Assembly (NCBI GenBank): GCA_019916065.1
Contig: CM034233.1
Span: 1,674,001 to 1,738,000 of the forward strand
Source: Vitellaria paradoxa
Lineage: Eukaryota; Streptophyta; Magnoliopsida; Ericales; Sapotaceae
Direction: 5' to 3'
Length of the DNA: 64,000 bases
This document shows, piece after piece, positions 37,640 through 48,150 of the stretch; positions within the stretch are counted from its first letter, which is position 1; each line of letters begins with the position of its first letter. The position numbers were made by a program, and so were the translations under genes. Under the pieces are notes generated by a model. That model did not search any database, had not been told where the DNA came from, and saw only the letters and a list, made by a program, of their open reading frames with translations.

Positions 37640-40600
37640 TCAACTTCTTGCTAATTGATCCATCAAACTTTCATCCCTTTTTAGTGCAACAAAGACATTA
37701 GCCATATGGTCTCGCCGTCTGCTGCTCCACTCAGATTCATTCCACTTCAAGGAATTCCACCATTCGACCTCCCCTTTGATCACTTCCAAATAATCACTGG
37801 ACAGCTCCGCAGGAGAGAGACTTTCAAGCATCGGACAAGCATAGATGATCATCCTCTCTAACTTCGGTGCAATACGAAAGCCAATGGAAATGCTAACCAA
37901 CACGGGCAAGTCAAGAAGTGATATCTTCTTCAAGTTTGGGAGAAATTGACTTGACTCAGAGCAGGAAGATTCCTGACATACTAGGCTTTTAATTTCAGGG
38001 CAGTCTTCAACAACGAGCTCTTCCAAGTTGAACAGATTACCAAGCAAGCTGAGTGTAAAAATGGTACTCAAATTGGGGCAATCGTGCAAGGCCAAATACT
38101 TCAGTTTGGAGAGACTCCTTTTGCCAACGGGACCTTCCCAAATGCTCCTCAAACTCATCATGCAATGAACACCCAGGTATTCTAGTGATTCCAGTACCGG
38201 TTTTCTGTCAATGATTGACTCATATTTATGGGATCCTTCTCTACAAAACTCTTCTCCATCTATAATAGTTTGAAGCTCATTGCATTCCACCAACAAACAG
38301 AATTTCAGCTTGACCATATTTTTGTTTCCAAATTCAGACAACTTCTTGACAGTCCAATGGCGTTCTAGGAAAAAAGCACTAGTACGACTGAGTGTGTACT
38401 GGACCTCAGTTGGTATGCACTTGCCATTTATATATTTTAGGTAATTTTCTTGTTTCTCAAACTCTTCTTTAACTTCATGTGGTAGACAAGATATGATGCG
38501 CTGCTTGTGATGGCCAACAATAAATTTGAAATTTCGCACTGGCACAATTTCTTTCAGTAGTTCAACTTCTGGCAAATACAATTTCAGAGTAGTCAACCTT
38601 TTCACTTTATGCAGCTCATATACAATGTCTTTTACATCAGCAACCCACTCTTCATCTTCGGGATTTACATCAATGCTTAGTTCTTTCAACCAATAGAAGC
38701 CTGCAAATAACCCTTTGGGAATTCTTTTGCGTATCTGCTTACTGACTCTGTAGCATTCTCCATATCCATAAAGGGATACTTTGAAGCAGGTCAACCACCG
38801 AGTTTTGAAGAGTTCCTCCGGTAGATACGTAATCTCAGTTCCTTCAAGATCAAGCACCTCGAGTGTCTCAAGCAATCCAATTTCACCTGGCAATTCTGTG
38901 AAGAGTTCACAACCCCTCAAAAGCAATTCTTGGAGTTTAACTAATCTGGCAATAGATGCGGGTAAAGACTGTATGCTAGTATATGACAAATCTAGAATTA
39001 GGAGGCTGGACATACACTCAAAGAAGGAGGGAGGAATTAGCATAAGTTCACGGTTCTTTTGCAAGAACAATTTTTCTAGAGTATGGCAGTTTGGTTTCTC
39101 TGGAAGCTCTGACAGGTGATTATTGCTCAGGTTTATCTCCTTGGCGTCCCACTCATCAATCTTTGGTGCCTTCGATAATCCTAAACCCTCTTGCATAAGA
39201 TACAGAGGATGTAATCCGGGTATAAACTGGCTCAGAAGGACATCTCTAATTTCTCTTTGCATTCGAACAGAGTCTTTGCCAACCTTATGTAAGAAGCAGG
39301 ACTCAGTAAGATTCAGAAGCACAACATCTCCTTCTTTTTCTGATTTTACCAAATCATTCTCCAACCAACAGGCCACTAGTGAATGCATTTTGACTGCTCC
39401 ATCCTCAACAGCTGAAGTGCACTGTTTGATGCAATGTTTTGTGACAATGCTCTTGCGTTCCCAAATAAATTTTAAGACACGAACCATGACTTCATTAATA
39501 TCTTCCACTGCAGAGGACGGCTTGGGCAACGACTGTAACTCTTGAAGTGCTTGTTTCCAGACCCCAACATCATATTCAGATTTTAAAGGCCCTTGCGAGT
39601 AGAATAATGGCAAGTAAATAGTTGTGACACACTTGAATCAATTGGTTGCCCACTCTTTTGATTTCCAAAGGCGGAAAACTCATACTGCTACCCGGCCTTT
39701 GAAAGTCGTGAGACATAAAGTTCACGTTGTTCCAGAATAACATCCATGGTAACAGGTGATGCTCCATCCTGATCTGAACATCTAGCTGCATTCTCTCCTC
39801 AACATCCATGGGCATCATATCGAACATGGGCATCATATATTGATCATACGTTCCTGAACTTGTAAGCACCACTGAGCCATTCTCAGGGATTTCTAAGTCA
39901 AGTATATCTGTTCTTAAGCGTGTGCAGTGCAGTAGTAGTAAAAATTTGTAGGGTTTGAGTGCTGCATCTAGTGGGAGTGACATATCAGTCCCTATAAGCC
40001 CATGTATCTTTTGTGCAATGTGATCTTGGATCTCACTTCCGGTGTGATCAGGAAAGATAGAGACCCGGATGAGCTCTTGAAACATGCTCTTTATCTCCCA
40101 TCGACCTTCCAAGACTCTTGTTACTTCCTCTGCATGTGCACCACAAATACCTATCATCCTAAATTGTTCCCACTCCAAACATTTTAAAATTTGGCGAATA
40201 ACAGAATTGACTACACATATATCCTGTGCTTCTAATGATTCGTGGTGAAGGATGTAATTATTAAAATAGAGGTTGATGTCATCCTCATACTTCGCCAGAC
40301 AATTTTCGACATCCTTCAGTACTGCATGAGTGTCCTCCAATTTTCGACATCCTTCAGTAACATAAGCCACACCATCCCCTGAAATTGTATCTAACTTTTT
40401 TATCATCCGGTTTAGCTTGATGAAGTTATCCCAAAGCAGGGACAAGCCCACCTCACCTCCTTCCAATTTTATGGGAAATGACATAAGTAGGAGTAACAAG
40501 TCCTTCCTCCTGTTGCAACGCCCTGCCTGGAATCTCAAAAGCTTGACTTCCTCATTTATCCAATTTGTGTCTGTCCAGGGAAATGTTGGACCGATGAGCG

Positions 40601-40772
40601 TCCTCCTCCTCCAACCGTGGACTATTGGATCGCTGACAGCTTTTCCCTTACCGCTGATTGCATCCGTTGCAATCATATCATCCATTGCAACCCAAGTTGC
40701 TGCCAAGTCAGAACTGCAAGAAGTTTTAAATGCAGCCCATAAATTTTGTACGCCATGGAAAATAGTAGCTAT
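37640..40772 (-). pseudogene. NLR-like gene copy 2, frameshifted
   Basis: Homolog of the 1050-residue NLR. A single extra G at 39588-39589 (TTTTAAAGGCCC here, TTTTAAAGCCC in copy 1) shifts the frame right after the GLPL-like motif. The N-terminal/NB half (above about 39590) and the MHD/LRR half (37640-39587) are therefore in different frames. The codon matching copy 1's start, at 40770-40772, is ATA rather than ATG; the next in-frame ATG lies about 90 bases further in, unless translation enters by splicing at 40713. The nucleotide-binding motifs are degenerate as in copy 1 (IGICGAHAEEV, KFLLLLHC). It also has a 6-bp in-frame deletion, a missing stretch near the N-terminus, and a 20-base motif repeated at about 40303 and 40340. 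Either a pseudogene or a truncated receptor without LRRs. Confidence 0.85.
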
Positions 40773-41083
40773 TATGCCAAAGTTGTATTAGATATTACTG
40801 GCAGCTTAGATAAGAAAAGAACTGCTTCTTCGTGGTCATGTACTTGTGGGAAAAGAAAAAATATAGAGCTTCTACAGTTTGTGCCATTTAAGATATGTAG
40901 GAACGGCCAGTTTAGGATTCCGGACCCCCAATTAGCTCAAAGCAATATATATGAGACAATAAAGATACGCACGACGCAATTAATACATATATGTATATAT
41001 ACATGATCAGTTTATAGCATGGACTTTGTCAGAATATTAGCAGATTTTATTTTCTTGATTTAGGAAATATAACTTTATATTTA

Positions 41084-42886
41084 CGATAAATTACACTTAC
41101 TTCCCCTAAATATTAGGCTAATTGCAAGAATCTCCCTCAATCAGTTGAATCTTACACTTACCTCTCCTATTTCCTAATGTTTGTCACACTTAGACCTAAC
41201 CGTTAGTTTTTTTTTTTTTTCTAACACCATTAGGGTGCTACAATAAAATGACATAAATATCTTTAATAAGTTCAAATGATTGATTGAGGAAGATTTCTGT
41301 AATTAGCTTAATGTTTAAAAAAAATTTTTGTAATTAACCTAATTATATTATTTTATCCAAATGATTTAGTAAAGTATATTTTGCATTATTTTAATTATAT
41401 TATATACTATAAATAATTTAATCAAATATATTTTATATTAATTTAATTAATTTTATCATTAACTAACTTAATTAAATTATTAATTATTAATTATTAATTA
41501 ATTAATTAAATATATTCTATTAAATCATGAAATTAATTAAATTACTAATTATTAAATAATATATTTTATTGATTAATTTAATTAATTACAATTAATTTAT
41601 TTTATTTAATGAACTATAATTTAGTTAATTAAATTAATTAATTAATAATTTATTTATATTATTCACTAAAAATAATTTTATTTAATAAAATAGTTAAATA
41701 AAATAAATTATTTTAATATGATACAGCAAAAATGAATAAGGTGCTAAAATTAAAAAAAATATTTATGTAAGAAAAAATGACAAACACTTTTTTTTTTTTA
41801 CTTTTTTTTTGCGTAAGTTGTTATTTTTTTGAAAAAAAAAACATTAATAAATATATTTTTATGTATTTATTTTTAATTTTTGAATTTACTTAAACTAATT
41901 TTTGCAGTTTCGAGTAATAGGTGCATGAAGTGCATTGTTATATAATATAGAAAAAAAATAATAGAAATTTTCAATAAAAATAATGTAAAAAAATTATGCA
42001 CCAATTATTTTAAAACATTTAAATTATCAAAATATTTTATAATTATAAAATTATTTGGACCAAAACGAATGTGATAGTTTTAAGTTTTTCAACTTATTAA
42101 TTCAAAAACCAGTTCAAATAAATTTGAAAACTAAAAACTAAACACACAAAAACATATTAATTAATTTTTTTATTTTTTCAAAAAAATGACAACTTACGTA
42201 GAAAAAGTAAAAAAAAAATTAAAAGTTTTTTTATTGTCATTTTTTCTATCATAAATATTTTTTTTAATTTTAGCAGCTTATCCATTTTTGTTGTATCATG
42301 TTAAAATAATTTATTATATTTAACTATTTTATTAGAATAAACTTATTTTTAAAAAATAATAAAACTAAATTATCAGCTAATTAATTTAATTAACTAAATT
42401 ATAATCCATTAAATAAAATTAGTTAATTATAATTAATTAACTAAATTATATTCCATTAAATAAAATTAACTAATTATAATTAATTAAATTAATTAATAAT
42501 TAATAAAATATATTAATTAATAATTAATAATTTAATTAAGTTAAAATTGGTTAAAATAAATTAACTAAATTAATATAAAATATATTTTATTAAATTATTT
42601 ATAATATATTATATGATTAAATTAATATGAAATATGTTTTACTTAATTAGTTGGATAAAATAATATAATTATGCTAATTATAGTAATCTACCTTAACTAT
42701 TTGAACTTACTAAAGGCATTTATATCATTTTATTATAGCATTCTAACGGCGTTAGGGAAAAAACTAACGGTTGGATATAAGTGTGACAAATATTAGAAAA
42801 TAGAGCAGGTAAGTGTAAGGTTCTAATGGTTAAGGGAGGTGCCGGTAATTAGTATAATGTTTAGAGAAGATAAGTGTGATTTACAC
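41084..42886. mobile_element. Mutator-like foldback element, long inverted arms
   Basis: It is flanked by the 9-bp direct repeat TTATATTTA (41075-41083 and 42887-42895), the usual Mutator-type target duplication. The termini pair as inverted repeats (TAAATTACACTTA against TAAATCACACTTA on the reverse strand), and similarity continues inward for about 260 bp, including CAACCGTTAGTTTTTT. Further inside, 41690-41830 also pairs with 42180-42330, so nearly the whole element could fold back. No transposase. It sits between the WRKY exon and NLR copy 2. Confidence 0.85.
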
Positions 42887-42999
42887 TTATATTTATGGGA
42901 CTTTGACAGCTTGCCGTAATTGCATGATATTTATAAATACCATGAGAGGTCGGCTATTACACCATTCATCCTTCTCTTAATGTTTGGGAAAGAAATTAC

Positions 43000-43770
43000 C
43001 TTTTCTCTGTTTCAGTTTCATCTTCGTCCCTTCCATCAACAACTCTGCTTTCAGAATCACCGACTTTCTCATTTTCACCTTGTACTGACATATGTTCTGG
43101 GGTAACTTGGCTAGAATCCTGATCATTCAGGGACAACGTATAAGCTGGTACGCCTTCTGACTTGTTCAAACTCCCTGTATGACCATCCTTTGTCAATTCA
43201 ACGCTTCCCTGAGGTGGCTGGTGGTTGTGTTGTCCCCTTAATTTAGTTTCAGTTATTTGGCCATTGCGAGAAAATTCAACCTGCTTCCTGGCTCTACATT
43301 GTGGATGCGTACATTTGTAGTAACCTCGTGTACTGCCACTCAACAGCTCCTTCATCCCATATTTACGCCAGTTGTAACTATCTTCAGCAGGGTACTCAAC
43401 AATAAATGAATGCATGGGTCTCCGGTTAAAATGCGAGAGATCAGATGATTTCTTAATGATGCTAGGGTCTGCCATAGTGTGTGTAATCTGCTGATGTGTT
43501 GTCACAATGGAAGTTTGGCATCCCTGCTCAGAATGAGAGAGATCAGATGATTCCATAAAGATGTTAGGATCTGGCATAGAGTGCGTAATCTGCTGATGTG
43601 TCTTCATAGCGGAAGAAGCAGGGGATGGAGGTTGTGGCAGTAATGAAGCAGGAGCTGCTGATACAGAAGGTGGAAATTCAGCTTGGTTATGCATTTGGGA
43701 ATGAGCTTGTGGAGCCTGAGCTGTAACCTGTGCCGGGGCATGCATGCTGGTGAGACATTCCAAAGGAGGC
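43000..43770 (-). pseudogene. Group I WRKY exon with N-terminal WRKY domain (WRKYGMK)
   Basis: Read from an acceptor (GATGTGTAG/GCC at 43770) to a donor (AAAAG/GTAATT at 43000). The 771-base exon begins with an Ala/Gln/Pro-rich stretch (APAQVTAQAPQAHSQ). A tandemly repeated THQQITH...SSDLSH segment of about 35-40 residues follows, then the domain: WRKYGMK, then C-X4-C-X22-H-X-H (CTHPQC...HNH). It ends with the group I linker finishing DETETEKR. Overall it resembles WRKY3/WRKY4-type factors, which bind W-box DNA. The heptapeptide is normally WRKYGQK, and the region just after it is one residue shorter than usual. The second WRKY domain and the first exon are not found nearby. It is either a gene fragment or the 5' part of a WRKY-NLR chimera. 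Its entry and exit phases are equal. Confidence 0.8.
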
Positions 43771-44645
43771 CTACACATCTCAAAAATCATGAAAGCAAAT
43801 AGCTAAAAATAGTCTCAACTTTTGAGTTGTAAACAGTAAAGTCATTTGAGTGTATAAGCAGTGATTGAACTTATTATATGTATTCTATTCTGTGTAGTTT
43901 ATTTGACTGAAATTTTTTTTTTTTTTTGGGAGGGGGAAGGAGAATAATAAAGATTTTGATAAAAAATCTACATAAATGTACATTTACAAATATATTTGTT
44001 GAGTGTTACATAAACACATTAATTGTTCTAAAATTATTAAAATTTAAACTAATATTTAGCCAACGAGCCTTTTTAGACAAGTATTTATTAGGTGGAACGA
44101 GAAAAGGTGAGTTTAAGATTCTTTTTAAAAAAATAAATGAATTTGAGATAGTAGCGTATAAGAAAAAAATAATGAGTTCAGTGATGATAATAATAATTAG
44201 ACAGGTAATTTACTTGTTTATATACTGCTTGTGCATATTGAAATTTACCCATTATAAAATCAATACAATAATTTAATTATTTAAGTAGAAATATTAACAT
44301 TTTGACATATTCACGCTATTTCCAAACTCCTGTTTCATGCGCAAGTGACACAACAAAAGTTGGCAATTTCAGAGTTTTTCATCAAAAGGGGTTGGATGCA
44401 TATTGAAGTAAATCATTGTTCAAGTCGACTTCCCACATACCTACTTGTAACATTTTAAACAGCATCATCTAAATTGAATGCTATTATTTTCTAAAACTAA
44501 AAAAACAAATTATGATACACAATTTTATGACTGAATTAATATTCATTATTTAATGAATTCTTTGCAGCAGGCACAAAACAGCTGCTACAGATATAATAAA
44601 AGTCATACTTGTTGGGTCTTTGAGACTTGACTATTCATAAGAAGA
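43771..44645. other. Region upstream of the WRKY exon, no gene seen
   Basis: Minus-strand sequence before the acceptor is intron-like. I searched it for the first WRKY exon (proline/serine-rich) and did not find one. A poly-T/G stretch lies at 43910-43935. Confidence 0.4.
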
Positions 44646-44647
44646 GT

Positions 44648-44978
44648 TTTTTATGAAAATATCCTTAAACTATCTCTCATCTTTTTTTGTTTGGTTCTCA
44701 AACTATTAAACGTATCTATTACATTCTCGAACTATTCAATTTTGTTCTATTTAGTCCAAACATTAACTTCATCCATTAAAATTAACAGATGAATTTGTTT
44801 TATTTAGTCCAAACATTAACTCCATCCATTAAAATTAACAGATGAATTTAGTGCTCGTACTAAATAGAACGAAATTAAATAGTTTGAGGGTATAATAGGC
44901 GCATTTAATAATTTGAGAGCTAAATAGAAAAAAAATAGAATAGTTTGAGGATATTTTCATAAAAAATTCATTCTTTTA
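44648..44978. mobile_element. Foldback MITE with about 110-bp terminal inverted repeats
   Basis: The left end TTTTTTATGAAAATATCCTT and the right end AGGATATTTTCATAAAAAAT pair as inverted repeats. Pairing extends inward through TTCTCAAACTATTAAA and TTCTATTTAGT. A 54-bp unit (TTTATTTAGTCCAAACATTA...) is tandemly repeated in the middle. A relative lies at 45826-46066. Confidence 0.8.
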
Positions 44979-44989
44979 TAAATATTTTT

Positions 44990-45730
44990 CAATTTTAACC
45001 ATTTATTCAATTCTTTTTAGCATCATATTAAAATGAATTATTTTATTTGAATATTTTATTAAACTAAATTTTTTTTAACAAATAACACATTGTTATAATG
45101 ATTTATTTTATTAAAATTAAAATAACAATTTATGATTAAAATAATTTGTTTTATTAGACTAAAATTTTCATTTTTATTGAAATTAATTTAATTATAAATA
45201 AAATAATAATTTATAATTAAAATAATTTATTTAGTAGATTATAATTATGTTTTAATAAATAATAATTACATATTAAAATAAATTATTTTAGTAAAATTAA
45301 AATTAATGATAATTACATATTAAAACAATTTATTTAGTAAATTAATATTGCTGTTAAAATAATAGTCTATTATTAAAATAATTTATTTCATTAAATTAAA
45401 ATTTTTAATAAGTAATAATTACTTCTTAAAATTATTTATTTTATTAAAATATTTTTATTACATCGAATTAATTTTAATAAATAAATATTAATTTATTAGT
45501 AAATTATGTTGTTTATTAATATAATTTATTAAACTTAATTATTATTAAAAAATAATATATAATATTAAATTAATTAGTTTGAATACACTTTATTAAATTT
45601 AGTTAATTTTATAAAAAAATAATTAAATTAAATTAAAAATAATAAAATAAAATATTTTATTAAAATAAAATTGATTACCGTAAACAAAATTATATTACCA
45701 AACATGAATTTATTTTTATTTCAGACAAAA
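44990..45730. repeat. AT-rich dispersed repeat, copy b
   Basis: Shares TTTTTAGCATCATATTAAAATGAATTATTTTATTTGAATATTTT and following AATAAATTA strings with 31735-32060 and 50790-51400. Non-coding. Confidence 0.5.
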
Positions 45731-45825
45731 ATAATAGCTGGAAATAAAAAATTAAAAACAAAAACTATTAAAGATAAATGAAAAAAATCATAAATATTAC
45801 AAATGAGCTTTAAATTGAACGAGAG

Positions 45826-46066
45826 TTTTAAGAAAATATCCGTCAAACTATCTTTTTTTTTTTTAATTTCATTCTTAAACTATCAAATGCATCTATTATA
45901 TTCTTAAACTACCCAATTACATTAAAGTTAACGAATAGAATTAGCGTTCGAATCAAATAGAATGAAATTGAATAATTCAATGATGTAATAAGTACGTTTG
46001 ATAGTTTAAGAATCAAATAAAAAAAAAGAGAGATAGTTTGACAGATATTTTTATAAAAAACTATAA
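45826..46066. mobile_element. Foldback MITE, same family as 44648
   Basis: AAAATATCCGTCAAACTATCT on the left is matched in inverse by AGATAGTTTGACAGATATTTTT on the right, with pairing inside through CTTAAACTATCAAA. Interior TAACGAATAGAATTAGCG. Non-coding. Confidence 0.75.
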
Positions 46067-46288
46067 TAAAAATTTATCAAAAATTACAAAGGCGTCGAGC
46101 TAGCCCAACATCAGTTCCATGACATCAGGATCAGGGTGGTGAACAATTTGATCAAACTCGAATAATTTATAAGAAAAATAAATTACAGGTTTTAAACTTT
46201 CTACCTTGTAATAGTGACCGTAATTTCCAAGTCAATTGCTTCAAACAAAGATCGAAGCCGTTGCGGCTCAGAGGGATGGTTTACTTAC

Positions 46289-46531
46289 TAGGATCCTGTT
46301 GGAGTGAGAGGGGCCTCGGTTGGAGAGAGAGTTGAGGGCCACCTCGGCGGCGGCTTGCTCGGCCTGGCGGAGGGTGGAACAGTAGTTGGGGCTCTCGAAG
46401 GTCTCGCCGTTGAAGTTGACGGTGGCCTTGAACCGGGGGCCGTGCTCGTGACCTTCTCGTATGCGGGTACTGTAGGAGGGGAGGTTGAAGCAGCTCCTCT
46501 GAGCCAGCTCCTGAAGTTGGTGCTTGTACAT
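46289..46531 (-). pseudogene. DRB-type dsRNA-binding protein exon 1 (isolated)
   Basis: An 81-codon exon starting at ATG (46531) encodes the first double-stranded RNA-binding domain of the plant DRB2/3/5-like family: MYKHQLQELAQRSCFNLPSY, then PRFKATVNFNGETFESP, then TLRQAEQAAAEVALNSL. Such proteins act in small-RNA biogenesis with Dicer-like enzymes. The exon ends ATCCTA/GTAAGT, a strong donor at the position expected for this family (before the second domain). No second-domain exon (the expected DETG-YKNLLQE type) is seen downstream on the minus strand, so this is an intact exon of an incomplete gene. One extra residue pair is seen in the YSTRIREG segment relative to the other copy. Confidence 0.8.
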
Positions 46532-46544
46532 CTCCGCGTTATTT

Positions 46545-47160
46545 TAGAATCCTCTCGCCAGCTCTTGGAGTGAGAGGTGAGTGAAAATGAGTGCCTGTGG
46601 TGGAAGGGAAGACATACAAAGGTTGTGATTTCCTAAAATGTAGTTATACTTTTTTTAATTTAAAAAGAATGTGACTATAACTGAATTATTAAATTTTAAT
46701 GTGTAAATTATAAATTGGTTTTAATTAAAATTTAAAAATTAATGATTAATTAAAAGTTAGTTTTTAATTACTCGATTTTTTAATGGTCAAATTTATTTTT
46801 TAAACTTTTTGTAAATTATAAAAGATAAAAATATCAAATTAATAAAAAATTAAAAACTTAACTACTACGAAATTTTTTTTTCAAACACAACAAAAAAATT
46901 AATTGATAATTAATAAAGGGACTAACTTTTTTTTTTTTTTGGGTTTTCCAAACTTTTTATCTTAAACCACAAGTCACGCTGCTCCGCCAAATCCATCCAC
47001 CTGCGGTGCTGTAACTGCTGTTGGGTTGGAGAATTTGGAGTTAATCGAATTGTCTCTTTTCGGTCAAAGTCAACTTACCTAGCTTTCGGTCAAGGTCAAC
47101 TTACCGTAGACCGCGGGCTTTCGGGGCCCTCCCCAACCGCACAAAGGGTTAAACGGCACA
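46545..47160. repeat. Tandem duplication of DRB upstream flank, unit 1
   Basis: Begins TTAGAATCCTCTCGCCAGCTCTTGGAGTGAGAGGTG. It includes GGTTGTGATTTCCTAAAATGTAG and a run ending ACCACAAGTCACGCTGCTCCGCC, then TTGGAGTTAATCGAATTGTCTC. The same order recurs in unit 2. No coding content recognised. Confidence 0.9.
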
Positions 47161-47179
47161 ATCTTATCAGTTTAAATCA

Positions 47180-47800
47180 ATCCGGGTTATTTTAGAATCC
47201 TCTCGCCGGCTCCTGGAGTGAGAGGTGCAGCGAAAATGAGTGTCTGTGGTGTGGTGAAAGGGAAGGCTGAAATAAAAGGTTGTGATTTTCTGAAATGTAG
47301 TTATACATTTTTTAATTTAAAAAGAATGTGACTATAACTGAATTATTATATTTTAATGTGTGTTTGGGAATTATTAATTAAAAATTAGTTTTTAATTATT
47401 AAAATGTTTAATTTTTTTAAATGATCAAATTTACTTTTTAAATTTTTTGTAAATTATAAAGGATAAAAATATCATATTAATAAAAAATTAAAAACTTAAC
47501 TACTACGAATTTTTTTTTTTCAAACACAACAAAAAAATTAATTGATAATTATAAAAGGAACTAACTATATTTTTTTTTGGGGGGGGTTCCAAACTTTATC
47601 TTAAACCACAAGTCACGCTGCTCCGCCAAATCCATCCACCCGCGGTGCCGTAACTGCTGTATGGGTTGGGGAATTTGGAGTTAATCGAATTCTCTCATTT
47701 CGGTCAAAGTCAACTTACCGTAGCCTGCGGGCTTTCGGGGCCCTCCCCACCCGCTCAAAAGGATGATATGTGCTTTATCCAACTAATAAAATGTATTCAT
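47180..47800. repeat. Tandem duplication of DRB upstream flank, unit 2
   Basis: Near-copy of 46545-47160: TTAGAATCCTCTCGCCGGCTCCTGGAGTGAGAGGTG through ACCACAAGTCACGCTGCTCCGCC to GCGGGCTTTCGGGGCCCTCCCCACCCGC. A poly-A run follows at 47803. Confidence 0.9.
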
Positions 47801-48150
47801 CTGAAAAAAAAAAAAAAAAAAGACCCCTGCTTCTACGTTTACGTTTGGAAATAATTAAAATGATAATTACAACTTTCCTTATTTTGGAAAGAAAAAAGAA
47901 AAAAGTTAATTTTTTATAATTGACTTTTAACTTTTTCATATTAACTTGATATTTTTTATTATTTATAATTTAAAAGAAGTTTAAAAAGTAAGTGTATAAA
48001 TTTAATCATTTAGAAAAAAAAAAAAAGTCAAAAACCTCTTGAAACTACTCCTAACTTGTAGCTTCGCTTGTCGACCCCTACTATCACATATACCACAATC
48101 AGGTCTTGCTCCGTCCCTTTCGGTTGGAGTGCAGGCGTATTCATATTACC

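Larger units (their letters stand above)
35168..40930. repeat. Segmental duplication block III, copy 2 (NLR unit)
   Basis: Near-identical partner of 10195-15950. The lead-in at 34927-35095 matches 7611-7765. Between them this copy has a poly-A/AG stretch instead of the RTE LINE. Confidence 0.9.

Noticed and set aside
43926..44276. Plus-strand 116-codon frame
   Set aside because: Lys/Ile-rich AT-biased string with no domain and no duplicate or splice support.
46304..46573. Plus-strand Gly/Val-rich frame over the DRB exon (also 54823-55158)
   Set aside because: Antisense to a clearly identifiable dsRNA-binding exon.
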